Assembly: GCF_032854445.1 (NCBI RefSeq)
Contig: NC_088300.1
Span: forward strand, 70,342,984-70,406,983
Length of the DNA stretch: 64,000 bases
DNA from: Liolophura sinensis
Lineage: Eukaryota > Mollusca > Polyplacophora > Chitonida > Chitonidae
Reading direction: 5' to 3'
Below, in pieces: positions 49,901 through 51,345 of this stretch. Position 1 is the first letter of the stretch, and every line of letters begins with the position of its first letter. The translations under genes were made by a program, and so were the position numbers. Under the pieces are notes generated by a model that searched no databases, had not been told where the DNA came from, and worked only from the letters and a program-made list of their open reading frames with translations.

Positions 49901-50936
49901 AAGCCTACATAGGCTATACGTATATATAGGTCACAGTAATGTACACATATACATGTGTATAATGTCTCATCATAGAACCCCGCTCAAAAAATTATACTTC
50001 CTGTTGTAAAAATATGTCTGACTGCCCAATTGTAACAGAACAGGTTAAGCATGTATACATAGCAATGGCACATGTACAAATAGGATGCATTGTATTTCAC
50101 CTAGAGTTTTAAAAATGCACTTTCAGAAGCACATAAAGGCTTTAAAATGATACGTTATGCCCCCACTCAGGTGTTTCTGATAAAAAATTAACTTCACAGA
50201 AAAACTCCTAGGTGGCCCGATAAGGTGGACGAATCAAGCAAAATTTGTCATTCTAAAAATGTTGACCTTCAGGTGAAAATACAGTAATCCATTTTCTATG
50301 TAAGATACATCCAAATGTTTGTTTGTGTATGATCCATAAGGATGAACGCTTCTAACTGCAACATACAACAACAGTTTTATGCATCAGCTGCCAGCATGGA
50401 CTGCTGTCACAGGTACAGACTGTTACCAGCATCATTATATTTAGTTTTTATTTAATTAACATTTAATAATAAAATGATAAAAAGATTTATGCAACTTATG
50501 TTGATTTTGCAACAACTTTTTTCTAATATCAAGAGAAGATAGTGAGTGGAAGATGTGGGAAACATGTTTACATATTAAGAACAGAGGAATGACAAAACAG
50601 AATAACTGCATCTTAAAGAGATGCCACTGAAAATTCATAAGGTAACTTAGTCAACTTCACCGTTTCTATGAAATATGCATCAAACTAACCAGGAATCAAA
50701 TAAAACATTAAAGATTACATTCATGCTTAAAACTGAAAGTACTATTTTAAAGACAGCATGTGTGGTCTCGCACTGGGATCTATATACATGTGGTACTGTC
50801 TCTTGACTCTCAGGCCTAGATGTACATGTACAGGTAAATTGCTAAGTCTTACCGTCAGACTGCTCTAAGATGTGAACTGTATCCCCCACACTGAGCGTCA
50901 GGCAGTGCTGGTCCCTGGACTTGAAGTTACAGATGG
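1724..50936 (-). CDS. DOCK1: DOCK-A family Rac guanine nucleotide exchange factor (DOCK1/2/5, Mbc, CED-5 type), 51 exons, 5' end missing
   Basis: Fifty-one minus-strand exons join without frame conflict into 5282 nt, about 1760 residues plus TAG; human DOCK1 is about 1865. Domain order on the visible protein: SH3 (residues 1-57), helical ELMO-binding region, DHR-1 C2-like lipid-binding domain (about 420-620), armadillo-like scaffold, DHR-2 exchange domain (about 1230-1640), Ser/Thr-rich tail. Diagnostic segments include [60 protein letters not shown] and TPLENAIET. From family knowledge, the protein acts with ELMO to load Rac with GTP in engulfment, migration and myoblast fusion, at membranes rich in phosphoinositide. 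Invertebrates usually have one DOCK-A gene, so the symbol means orthology to DOCK1/2/5 jointly. The initiator exon is not visible. Introns run from about 220 bp to 9.7 kb and carry many repeats. Junctions are predictions checked by GT/AG and phase only. Confidence 0.93.
1959..3544. other. Intron between DOCK exons 51 and 50
   Basis: 1.6 kb without a recognisable gene. The plus-strand open frames at 2625-2855 and 2961-3218 lack recognisable domains. T-rich and A-rich stretches lie at 2120-2320. Confidence 0.6.
3545..3675 (-). CDS. DOCK1: DOCK exon 50: Ser/Thr-rich tail
   Basis: 131 nt, phase 0 to 2. It contains [20 protein letters not shown] and [20 protein letters not shown] then GTP. The RNQSMPSS motif recalls the Ser-rich SFTMPSS region after DHR-2 in DOCK1. 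Acceptor GTTACAG, donor GTAAGT. Position, phase and composition support it; sequence similarity is low, as usual for the tail. Confidence 0.85.
4158..4164 (+). promoter_or_regulatory. TATA-like box upstream of the decayed frame
   Basis: TATAAAT on the plus strand, about 30 bp before a possible start site and 79 bp before the ATG at 4243. It could be chance in AT-rich DNA. Confidence 0.25.
4243..4689 (+). pseudogene. Decayed plus-strand reading frame antisense to the DOCK intron
   Basis: One frame runs 149 codons from an ATG at 4243 to TGA at 4687, broken only by TAA at 4342 and TGA at 4522. The first part is strongly basic ([20 protein letters not shown] then [13 protein letters not shown]). 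The middle contains [20 protein letters not shown]. The end is acidic and Ser-rich ([20 protein letters not shown]). TATAAAT at 4158-4164 lies 79 bp before the ATG, consistent with a start site near 4190. Base composition and the basic-then-acidic layout look like former coding sequence, perhaps the N-terminal part of a transposon or retrocopied protein. I do not recognise the family. An intact gene is unlikely because of the two stops. Confidence 0.38.
4950..5064. repeat. Direct 34-bp duplication of the exon 49 donor
   Basis: Copies at 4950-4983 and 5031-5064 are identical and 81 bp apart. The right-hand copy contains the real exon end and GTAAGT donor; the left-hand copy repeats both, with the last five exon codons, inside the intron. 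Confidence 0.95.
5051..5182 (-). CDS. DOCK1: DOCK exon 49: end of DHR-2
   Basis: 132 nt, phase 0 to 0. It contains [40 protein letters not shown] and YGIH, matching IPFLAEGIRIHGDKV, LRPFHERM and VEKEYGVRI. Donor GTAAGT. An exact duplicate of this donor lies 81 bp downstream; reading through the first donor meets TGA after four codons. Confidence 0.95.
5606..5695 (-). CDS. DOCK1: DOCK exon 48: DHR-2 lobe C
   Basis: 90 nt, phase 0 to 0. It reads [20 protein letters not shown] then [10 protein letters not shown], matching AFFTDRYLQEHPEAHEKIEK and LKDLIAWQ. Acceptor TTTGCAG; the donor, GTTAAA, is weak. Confidence 0.93.
5800..6160. repeat. Degenerate tandem copies of the 3' half of DOCK exon 47 and its donor
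   Basis: The unit, about 89 bp, spans the exon 47 end (6172-6240) plus the first intron bases. One decayed copy lies at about 6072-6160; CAGCAT at 6075 matches CAGCAT at 6164. An older copy lies at 5860-5925 and 6034-6071, split by a SINE fragment. A third, partial one lies at about 5800-5858. On the minus strand the copy at 6072 still reads GGTTKYT against GGITKYK, but its donor GT is now AT. These are exon relics, not functional exons. Confidence 0.75.
5926..6033 (-). mobile_element. SINE fragment (family 1) inside the exon 47 duplication
   Basis: It shares GGCCGGAGAGGAAGCCA, CATGAGCTGGA and a final GGAGACCCC with the head half of the family 1 SINEs, with an internal deletion. It splits one of the exon 47 relics, so that duplication predates this insertion. 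Confidence 0.6.
6172..6345 (-). CDS. DOCK1: DOCK exon 47: DHR-2 lobe C with nucleotide-sensor loop
   Basis: 174 nt, phase 0 to 0. It contains [20 protein letters not shown] and [20 protein letters not shown]. Structures of DOCK9 and DOCK2 place a valine in this helix-10 loop next to the bound nucleotide, where it helps expel GDP and Mg. The Val of PSVNGG is the matching residue and is present. Decayed copies of the 3' part of this exon lie in the next intron. Donor GTATGC. Confidence 0.96.
6765..6851 (-). CDS. DOCK1: DOCK exon 46: DHR-2
   Basis: 87 nt, phase 0 to 0. It reads [20 protein letters not shown] then WFQVTSTET, matching [20 protein letters not shown]. The donor GTATGT is preferred over an earlier GTGACC because it gives the same number of residues as DOCK1 between WF and PLEN. 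Confidence 0.94.
7310..7386. repeat. Irregular GTTGACATACG repeats
   Basis: A run of variants of GTTGACATACG and CAGTTGACAT that leads into the regular 28-bp array to its right. Confidence 0.7.
7387..7683. repeat. 28-bp minisatellite at the donor of DOCK exon 45
   Basis: About 11 near-identical units (GTCAGTTAAC recurs every 28 bp from 7393 to 7673). The right end merges into the exon 45 donor: the last GTCAGTTAACATAC is the reverse complement of GTATGTTAACTGAC at the intron start. On the gene's sense strand each unit has CAGGTGATATG, a donor-like site. Confidence 0.95.
7687..7759 (-). CDS. DOCK1: DOCK exon 45: DHR-2
   Basis: 73 nt, phase 2 to 0. It reads [20 protein letters not shown] then SNDIT, matching FYRVNEVQRFEYSRPIRKGE. 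It is shorter than DOCK1 before the next WIERT block. The donor GTATGT opens straight into a 28-bp minisatellite. Confidence 0.95.
8098..8179 (-). CDS. DOCK1: DOCK exon 44: DHR-2, weak acceptor
   Basis: 82 nt, phase 1 to 2. It reads [20 protein letters not shown] then KVSEQIL, the counterpart of YIQCFTVKPKLDLPPKFHRP and VSEQIV. The acceptor AACAAAG has almost no polypyrimidine tract, but it is the only AG after an in-frame TGA that restores Tyr at the junction. Donor GTAAGT. Confidence 0.82.
8536..8590 (-). CDS. DOCK1: DOCK exon 43: DHR-2, two in-frame donors
   Basis: 55 nt, phase 0 to 1. It reads [18 protein letters not shown], matching MKTTSPPGDDIKNSPGQ, so the long form is ancestral. The distal donor, GTATCC, is weak. 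An internal GTGAGG after the Pro codon (short exon 8566-8590) also leaves phase 1 and would drop 10 residues in frame. Confidence 0.85.
8825..8911 (-). CDS. DOCK1: DOCK exon 42: DHR-2
   Basis: 87 nt, phase 0 to 0. It reads [20 protein letters not shown] then LQNLFPNAQ, matching [20 protein letters not shown] and PNAEKM. Acceptor TTTGCAG, donor GTAATG. Confidence 0.97.
9144..9248 (-). CDS. DOCK1: DOCK exon 41: DHR-2
   Basis: 105 nt, phase 0 to 0. It reads [20 protein letters not shown] then [15 protein letters not shown], matching [20 protein letters not shown]. Acceptor TTTTCAG, donor GTACAG. Confidence 0.97.
9734..9823 (-). CDS. DOCK1: DOCK exon 40: DHR-2
   Basis: 90 nt, phase 0 to 0. It reads [20 protein letters not shown] then [10 protein letters not shown], matching MWEEAIALGKELAEQYENEM and FDYEQLSELL. 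Acceptor CTCACAG, donor GTGAGC. Confidence 0.96.
10319..10438 (-). CDS. DOCK1: DOCK exon 39: DHR-2
   Basis: 120 nt, phase 0 to 0. It contains [20 protein letters not shown] and [20 protein letters not shown], matching LKEQLYQEIIHYFDKGK. Acceptor TTACAG, donor GTACAT. Confidence 0.95.
10628..10722 (-). mobile_element. SINE family 1, 5'-truncated, with target-site duplication
   Basis: Only the tail half is present, from the A-rich tail (ATTTATTTATTTGATTGGTG on plus) to GGAAACAGGGCAG. The 12-bp AAAGTTGTTTAA flanks it at 616-627 and 723-734 (numbers after 10000). The perfect duplication shows the truncation happened at insertion. Confidence 0.88.
11056..11187 (-). CDS. DOCK1: DOCK exon 38: DHR-2 lobe A start
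   Basis: 132 nt, phase 0 to 0. It contains [40 protein letters not shown] and KLLQ, matching MYIRYLYKLCDLHKECDNYT and EAAYTLLLHAKLL. DHR-2 lobe A mediates dimerisation in DOCK proteins. Acceptor TGTACAG, donor GTACTC. Confidence 0.96.
11804..11969 (-). CDS. DOCK1: DOCK exon 37: scaffold to DHR-2 boundary
   Basis: 166 nt, phase 2 to 0. It contains [40 protein letters not shown] and [15 protein letters not shown], matching LMERLLDYRTIMHDENKENR and MSCTVNVL. Acceptor CCTAG, donor GTGAGT. Confidence 0.96.
12056..12172. repeat. Dispersed repeat, copy 1 (also at 59323)
   Basis: GGCCAGTTTCAGGGCTTCA, then TTATCAATCAACACTGAAT and GGTTGAAGAATTACAGTATA match 59335-59457 in the same order with small gaps. 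The family is not identified. Confidence 0.65.
12423..12508 (-). CDS. DOCK1: DOCK exon 36
   Basis: 86 nt, phase 0 to 2. It reads [20 protein letters not shown] then QYMELVYD, matching FENEIITKLDHEVEGGRGDE. Acceptor GCCAAG (polypyrimidine tract is short), donor GTAAGT. Confidence 0.94.
13130..13230 (-). CDS. DOCK1: DOCK exon 35
   Basis: 101 nt, phase 1 to 0. It reads [20 protein letters not shown] then [14 protein letters not shown], matching [18 protein letters not shown]. Acceptor TTTCAG, donor GTAATG. Confidence 0.96.
13471..13542 (-). CDS. DOCK1: DOCK exon 34
   Basis: 72 nt, phase 1 to 1. It reads [20 protein letters not shown] then IPEI, matching [18 protein letters not shown]. Acceptor GTTACAG, donor GTATTT. 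Confidence 0.96.
13954..14012 (-). CDS. DOCK1: DOCK exon 33
   Basis: 59 nt, phase 2 to 1. It reads [20 protein letters not shown], matching YGDMRRQIGFEIRDMWYNLG. Acceptor GTTGTAG, donor GTAATT. Confidence 0.95.
14325..14340. repeat. Poly-C tract (16)
   Basis: Uninterrupted run of 16 C on the plus strand, 58 bp beyond the donor of DOCK exon 32. On the sense strand it is poly-G, close to the 5' splice site. Confidence 0.95.
14398..14498 (-). CDS. DOCK1: DOCK exon 32: scaffold
   Basis: 101 nt, phase 0 to 2. It reads [20 protein letters not shown] then [13 protein letters not shown], matching LWNNYFHLAVAFLTQESLQL and ENFSSAKRAKIL. Acceptor CTTGCAG, donor GTAGGA. The preceding intron is 3.5 kb. 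Confidence 0.96.
15142..15350 (+). mobile_element. SINE family 1, 5'-truncated, plus strand, with target-site duplication
   Basis: Starts just before the B-box-like GTTCAAGTCC of the tRNA-related head, runs through the shared body (AAGTGAAATATTGAGTACAG) and ends in an AATAAATAAATAAATA tail. The 12-bp AAATCCATCTTG is present at 15130-15141 and 15351-15362. Confidence 0.9.
16757..17460. repeat. Candidate unclassified interspersed element
   Basis: Begins with GAGGGTCCACACCGGTGGTC and soon has an ATTATTATTATTCCACC run, followed by locally GC-richer sequence. A similar start, AGGGTCTATTATTCTATTAT, occurs at 18811 followed by unrelated DNA. The boundaries are uncertain. Confidence 0.35.
17992..18064 (-). 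CDS. DOCK1: DOCK exon 31: scaffold
   Basis: 73 nt, phase 2 to 0. It reads [20 protein letters not shown] then PFEQQ, the counterpart of VFLRAINQYADMLNKKFL. Acceptor TTTCAG, donor GTAAGA. Confidence 0.92.
18490..18686 (-). CDS. DOCK1: DOCK exon 30: scaffold
   Basis: 197 nt, phase 0 to 2. It contains [39 protein letters not shown] and [13 protein letters not shown], matching FVACMTAILRQMEDYHY, VVDFLMETFIMFKNLIGK and YPFDWVIMNMVQN. Acceptor CATCAG, donor GTACAT. Confidence 0.96.
18797..18818. repeat. Short hairpin AGACCCT / AGGGTCT
   Basis: 7-bp arms around a TATTGCT loop in the intron after DOCK exon 30's acceptor side. It is short and could be chance. Confidence 0.4.
19332..19427 (-). CDS. 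DOCK1: DOCK exon 29: scaffold
   Basis: 96 nt, phase 0 to 0. It reads [20 protein letters not shown] then [12 protein letters not shown], matching VQIIMEKLLRTVNRTVISMG. Acceptor ATTTCAG, donor GTAAGT. Confidence 0.93.
19640..19767 (-). CDS. DOCK1: DOCK exon 28: scaffold
   Basis: 128 nt, phase 1 to 0. It reads [20 protein letters not shown] and [20 protein letters not shown] then PQT, matching DCREILLPMMTDQL. Acceptor GCTCAG, donor GTACGC. Confidence 0.95.
19967..20198. repeat. 24-bp minisatellite in the intron after DOCK exon 27
   Basis: About 9-10 imperfect units built on AGGTAGACACTGTTTTCTAT. The right end is 65 bp from the exon 27 donor. On the sense strand the units carry GTCTACCTG, not a donor. 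Confidence 0.9.
20263..20393 (-). CDS. DOCK1: DOCK exon 27: scaffold, with an exact 8-residue tandem duplication
   Basis: 131 nt, phase 2 to 1. It reads [11 protein letters not shown] twice in succession, then [20 protein letters not shown] and LFKLA. DOCK1 has one copy (FTEFILNV before PMGLL). The two 24-nt units are identical at DNA level, so the duplication is recent. Acceptor TTTACAG, donor GTACAG. Confidence 0.94.
20800..21010 (-). mobile_element. SINE family 1, diverged copy
   Basis: TTTATTTGATTGGTGTTTTA tail at left, CTCAAGAATATTTACT body, CTAGGCCATGGATGACCCC head at right. Many differences and a body deletion show it is old. Confidence 0.75.
21102..21172 (-). CDS. DOCK1: DOCK exon 26: scaffold
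   Basis: 71 nt, phase 0 to 2. It reads [20 protein letters not shown] then LEL, matching GAALKYLPTIVNDVKLVFDP. Acceptor TTTTCAG, donor GTGAGT. Confidence 0.95.
21666..21774 (-). CDS. DOCK1: DOCK exon 25: scaffold
   Basis: 109 nt, phase 2 to 0. It reads [20 protein letters not shown] then [16 protein letters not shown], matching SLLQLFRSINDMM of DOCK1. Acceptor TTCCAG, donor GTAAAC. Confidence 0.94.
22284..22418 (-). CDS. DOCK1: DOCK exon 24: scaffold helices
   Basis: 135 nt, phase 2 to 2. It contains [20 protein letters not shown] and [20 protein letters not shown] then LFS, matching LYKAMKALEYIFKFIVRSRI. Acceptor TTTTCAG, donor GTAAGT. Confidence 0.96.
22986..23086 (-). CDS. DOCK1: DOCK exon 23
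   Basis: 101 nt, phase 0 to 2. It reads [20 protein letters not shown] then [13 protein letters not shown], matching IADRKFQHFNPVLETYIKKH and FSATLAYTKL. Acceptor TTTTAG, donor GTGAGT. Confidence 0.95.
23782..23868 (-). CDS. DOCK1: DOCK exon 22
   Basis: 87 nt, phase 0 to 0. It reads [20 protein letters not shown] then FDNLVFDGL, matching FLQDTLDALFNIMMENSES and FDTLVFDAL. Acceptor TTCACAG, donor GTAAGT. Confidence 0.95.
24199..24305 (-). CDS. DOCK1: DOCK exon 21
   Basis: 107 nt, phase 1 to 0. It reads [20 protein letters not shown] then [16 protein letters not shown], matching [11 protein letters not shown] and MKVDGGEVVKFLQD. The donor, GTTATT, is weak apart from GT. Confidence 0.94.
24506..24695 (-). 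CDS. DOCK1: DOCK exon 20: DHR-1 end
   Basis: 190 nt, phase 0 to 1. It contains [40 protein letters not shown] and [13 protein letters not shown]. The last block matches [13 protein letters not shown] of DOCK1. Acceptor CTATCAG, donor GTGAGA. Confidence 0.96.
25119..25222 (-). CDS. DOCK1: DOCK exon 19: DHR-1
   Basis: 104 nt, phase 1 to 0. It reads [20 protein letters not shown] then [15 protein letters not shown], matching KIFALAFVKLMRYDGTTLRD. Acceptor GTTGTAG, donor GTAAGA. Confidence 0.96.
25271..25404 (+). mobile_element. SINE family 1, 5'-truncated, plus strand
   Basis: Contains AACCTGTGGATGGTCACGGG, CCCACCATAATGCTGGCCAC and a CAAATAAATAAATAAATAAA tail. TTACATGG flanks both ends (about 25263 and 25406), a probable short target-site duplication. 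Intron between DOCK exons 19 and 18. Confidence 0.85.
25591..25666 (-). CDS. DOCK1: DOCK exon 18: DHR-1
   Basis: 76 nt, phase 0 to 1. It reads [20 protein letters not shown] then RSSTE, matching HLRFTFRHRSSQ. The basic MYKHRSS strand is part of the DHR-1 surface. Acceptor AACCAG, donor GTAAGG. Confidence 0.95.
26107..26205 (-). CDS. DOCK1: DOCK exon 17: DHR-1
   Basis: 99 nt, phase 0 to 0. It reads [20 protein letters not shown] then [13 protein letters not shown], matching [20 protein letters not shown]. Acceptor ATCAG, donor GTAAGC. Confidence 0.97.
26513..26637 (-). CDS. DOCK1: DOCK exon 16: DHR-1 (C2-like) start
   Basis: 125 nt, phase 1 to 0. It reads [20 protein letters not shown] then [20 protein letters not shown] and LE, matching [19 protein letters not shown]. 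This begins the C2-like domain that binds PI(3,4,5)P3 or phosphatidic acid in DOCK proteins. Acceptor CTTTTAG, donor GTAAGA. Confidence 0.96.
26909..27800. repeat. 28-bp minisatellite, about 32 copies, at the donor of DOCK exon 15
   Basis: Units contain AGGAATTCATTCAGAGTAAA with variants AGAGTTAAAC and CATAGTAAAAC. The array ends at the exon 15 donor: the sense-strand intron start GTATCCTGTTTAACTC matches the unit CTATACCTGTTTTACTC. Nearly every unit carries GAATTC. Confidence 0.96.
27806..27887 (-). CDS. DOCK1: DOCK exon 15: entry to DHR-1
   Basis: 82 nt, phase 0 to 1. It reads [20 protein letters not shown] then FPEVIMP, matching RTTAVARKTGFPEIIMP. Acceptor TTCTAG. The donor, GTATCC, is off consensus and is the start of a 28-bp minisatellite filling the intron. 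Confidence 0.95.
28462..28497 (-). CDS. DOCK1: DOCK candidate cassette microexon (12 residues)
   Basis: 36 nt, phase 0 to 0. It encodes [12 protein letters not shown] between GDIKQ and VREENPQ. It has a good acceptor (GTTTTGTTTTCAG) and donor (GAG then GTACTT). I recall no counterpart in vertebrate DOCK1/2/5, where the equivalent of GDIKQ runs straight into IRKEFP. Skipping it keeps the frame. It could be an alternative exon or a chance splice-site pair. Confidence 0.5.
29541..29630 (-). mobile_element. SINE family 1 tail fragment
   Basis: CTATTTATTTGATTGCTGTT then CTCAATAATATTTCACATAA and GCCAGACATTATGACAGGA match the tail half of the family with several changes. Confidence 0.7.
30650..30765. 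repeat. Dispersed repeat related to 14172-14250, with internal duplication
   Basis: TATACTTTTTGTGAAG, TTTTGTCTCCAAAATCAAAT and GAAAAGCTT appear in the same order at 14172-14250. Here a 27-bp unit containing AACCCAATCAAT is doubled between the first two blocks. Confidence 0.6.
31078..31198 (-). CDS. DOCK1: DOCK exon 13
   Basis: 121 nt, phase 2 to 0. It reads [35 protein letters not shown] and [18 protein letters not shown] is nearly invariant in DOCK-A proteins. Acceptor CTCTTAG, donor GTGAGT. Confidence 0.96.
31460..31535 (-). CDS. DOCK1: DOCK exon 12
   Basis: 76 nt, phase 1 to 2. It reads [19 protein letters not shown] then HFIPFF, matching VMDVTDIINGKVDDEDKQHF of DOCK1. Acceptor TTTCAG, donor GTAAGA. 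Confidence 0.95.
31760..31831 (-). CDS. DOCK1: DOCK exon 11
   Basis: 72 nt, phase 1 to 1. It reads [15 protein letters not shown] then GLRRPFGVA. The GLRRPFGVA block is a hallmark of DOCK-A and DOCK-B proteins. Acceptor TTTCAG, donor GTAGAG. Confidence 0.96.
32062..32140. repeat. Foldback (inverted repeat), possible MITE remnant
   Basis: Perfect 17-bp arms at 32079-32095 (AATTAAGTCATCCTCAG) and 32105-32121 around a 9-base loop, extended by ATCTCAAT at 32062-32069 pairing with ATTGAGAT at 32133-32140. Confidence 0.8.
34711..34908 (-). mobile_element. SINE family 1 with target-site duplication
   Basis: CATTTATTTATTTGATTGGT tail, full body (ACGCCGTACTCAAGAATACT; GACCAGCATTATGGTGGGAG), then GCTGGACTTGAACTCACAGC of the head, truncated before the A-box. 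AAGGCTGAAC flanks it at 34701-34710 and 34909-34918. Confidence 0.92.
34997..35060 (-). CDS. DOCK1: DOCK exon 10
   Basis: 64 nt, phase 0 to 1. It reads [20 protein letters not shown] then L, matching DLGSKDLKREKISFVCQIVR. Acceptor TTTGTAG, donor GTAAGA. The preceding intron contains a SINE ending 88 bp upstream. Confidence 0.95.
35296..35377 (-). CDS. DOCK1: DOCK exon 9
   Basis: 82 nt, phase 2 to 0. It reads [20 protein letters not shown] then NNLRVLFT, matching SENYLVRW and LPKDIDRLHNLRAVFT of DOCK1. Acceptor TTTTCAG, donor GTAAGT. Confidence 0.96.
35640..35709. repeat. Compound microsatellite (TATG)n (TCTG)n
   Basis: About eleven TATG units followed by about seven TCTG units. The open frame reading [10 protein letters not shown] here is an artefact of the repeat. 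Confidence 0.97.
35711..36250 (-). mobile_element. SINE family 2, diverged and interrupted
   Basis: ACTTAACAATTTTTCAGTCA and GATGAGGAGGAGTCATT at left and GACCTGACCCAGG at right match the ends of the 57829-58187 copy. About 200 bp of unrelated sequence lies between. The right part ends 74 bp from DOCK exon 8. Confidence 0.55.
36324..36472 (-). CDS. DOCK1: DOCK exon 8
   Basis: 149 nt, phase 0 to 2. It contains [20 protein letters not shown] and [13 protein letters not shown], matching LFVNLKNVVCKIGEDAEVLM and SLYDPVESKFI of DOCK1. A serine/glutamate run, [10 protein letters not shown], starts it. Acceptor TTTCAG, donor GTATAG. Confidence 0.95.
37400..37477 (-). CDS. DOCK1: DOCK exon 7, two in-frame donors
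   Basis: 78 nt to the distal donor, phase 0 to 0. It reads [12 protein letters not shown] and, if the distal donor is used, 14 more acidic residues, [14 protein letters not shown]. The proximal donor (exon 37442-37477) is GTAAGT, closer to consensus than the distal GTGAAC. Both join the next exon in frame, so alternative splicing is possible. This segment is poorly conserved in DOCK proteins. Confidence 0.82.
37709..37946 (-). mobile_element. SINE family 1
   Basis: TTATTGGTGCTTTACGCCGT, CTCAAGAATATTTCGCTCAT, GAACTCCTGGTGACTGCACT and a terminal AGGGAGGCC show body and tRNA-like head. Diverged, with no clear target-site duplication. Confidence 0.82.
38130..38217 (-). CDS. DOCK1: DOCK exon 6
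   Basis: 88 nt, phase 2 to 0. It reads [20 protein letters not shown] then SSAIEVYRQ, matching LDLDLVVRDEDGNILDPE of DOCK1. Acceptor TTTGTAG, donor GTACAG. Confidence 0.95.
38752..38807 (-). CDS. DOCK1: DOCK exon 5
   Basis: 56 nt, phase 0 to 2. It reads [18 protein letters not shown], matching DELKELKKKVTAKIDYGN of DOCK1. Two overlapping donors exist (GTGTAT and GTATGT two bases on). Only GTATGT fits the phase of the next exon and gives GNVLLELDL. Confidence 0.92.
39271..39363 (-). CDS. DOCK1: DOCK exon 4: helical ELMO-binding segment
   Basis: 93 nt, phase 0 to 0. It reads [19 protein letters not shown] then [12 protein letters not shown], equivalent to the DOCK1 segment around VRHMIYDLIEWRSQILSGTL. 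Acceptor TTCTTAG, donor GTATGT. Confidence 0.92.
39690..40625. repeat. 50-bp tandem array between DOCK exons 4 and 3
   Basis: About 18 units with TGTTCTCATTCCAACTTACC at 39741, 39791, 39841, 39891 and onward every 50 bp, degenerating toward the right. 50 is not a multiple of 3 and the unit lacks plus-strand stops, which creates long overlapping open frames that are not genes. On the sense strand the units carry GGTAAGTT and ACAGTAAGG. Confidence 0.93.
40712..40808 (-). CDS. DOCK1: DOCK exon 3: post-SH3 helix
   Basis: 97 nt, phase 2 to 0. It reads [19 protein letters not shown] then [13 protein letters not shown], matching the DOCK1 helix LREWSTIWRQLYV next to SH3 that helps bind ELMO. Acceptor AACAG, donor GTCAGT. 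A 50-bp repeat array lies just downstream in the intron. Confidence 0.94.
41062..41158 (-). CDS. DOCK1: DOCK exon 2: second half of SH3
   Basis: 97 nt, phase 1 to 2. It reads [20 protein letters not shown] then [12 protein letters not shown], with the SH3 tryptophan and the GxFPxxYI strand. In DOCK1 this SH3 folds back on DHR-2 and also contacts ELMO. Acceptor TTCCAG, donor GTAAGT. The upstream intron is 9.7 kb. Confidence 0.95.
42187..42298 (+). promoter_or_regulatory. Promoter-like cluster: CRE, CCAAT and TATA on the plus strand
   Basis: TGACGTCA at 42187-42194, CCAATCAG at 42237-42244 and TATAAATA at 42291-42298, in the order and spacing of a TATA promoter with a start near 42320. A GCCGCCATTTT (YY1-type) motif sits 240 bp to the left. 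No clear downstream gene is seen on plus. Confidence 0.35.
42546..42900. repeat. Tandem duplication, 176-bp unit, two copies
   Basis: CCCAGTCCCAAA at 42546 and 42722 starts each copy; ATATACCAGAATAAATCAAT and GACAAGAGTCTCGTGAGACT recur 176 bp apart with few changes. Each copy ends in the palindrome GTCTCGTGAGAC. Confidence 0.88.
45731..45912 (-). mobile_element. SINE family 1, head-truncated
   Basis: TTTATTTATTTGATTGGTGT, then CATACTCAAGAATATTTCAC, GCGGCCAGCATTACTGTGG and GAGCCAGCATAAGCTGGACA. The match stops before the B box. Confidence 0.88.
49555..49821 (-). mobile_element. SINE family 1, full-length with target-site duplication
   Basis: Best copy. Minus-strand head: GTGGCTCAGTTGGTTAGCGC (tRNA A-box type) and GTTCAAGTCC (B-box type), followed by the body and an ATAAATAAAATA tail. 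ACAGAATGTA flanks at 49545-49554 and 49822-49831. A tRNA-derived SINE by structure; the tRNA of origin is not assigned. Confidence 0.94.
50853..50936 (-). CDS. DOCK1: DOCK exon 1 of 51 visible: first half of SH3
   Basis: 84 nt, phase 1 in and phase 1 out. It reads [19 protein letters not shown] then [10 protein letters not shown], the DOCK SH3 first strand and n-Src region. AICNF stands where most SH3 domains have ALYDY. Acceptor TTTCCAG, donor GTAAGA. A preceding exon ending in phase 1 must supply the Met; it is not in view. Confidence 0.92.
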
Positions 50937-51095
50937 CTGGAAACAAACAGAAAGTCACAACTCTTAAAGATGACGTATCAACCCTTGACAAGTCAGTACA
51001 TGACAATATAGTACATGTACATGCAATCTGTTTAGAAATCACATATACATGTGTGTATGCATATATGTGTAATGTACATGTATGCTGTATGTATG

Positions 51096-51146
51096 TATAC
51101 TTGGGGTTTAATGTCATACTTCACAATTTTTTCAGTCATATGACGA
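51096..51146 (-). mobile_element. SINE family 2 tail fragment
   Basis: CTTGGGGTTTAATGTCATAC and TTTTTTCAGTCATATGACGA match the left end of the 57829-58187 copy. It abuts the short array to its right. Confidence 0.6.
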
Positions 51147-51149
51147 CGA

Positions 51150-51345
51150 TATGTGTAATGTACACATAGGGTAACTACGCCAATGATATGTGTAATGTAC
51201 ACATAGGGTAACTACACCAACGATATGTGTAATGTACACAGGGTAATTACGATATGTGTAATGTACACATAGTATAATTATGCCAACGATAAGTGTAATG
51301 TGCACAGGGTAATTACGACGATATGTGTAATGTAAACATAGGGTA
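51150..51345. repeat. Short tandem array, 30-40 bp units
   Basis: About six units of ATATGTGTAATGTACACATA plus GGGTAACTACGCCAACG with variable deletions. Confidence 0.85.

Larger units (their letters stand above)
41159..50852. other. 9.7-kb intron splitting the SH3 domain
   Basis: Holds a promoter-like cluster at 42187-42298, a 176-bp duplication at 42546-42900 and SINEs at 45731 and 49555. The rest (43.2-45.7 and 46.0-49.5 kb) shows many ACATGTA motifs and no recognisable exon. Confidence 0.7.
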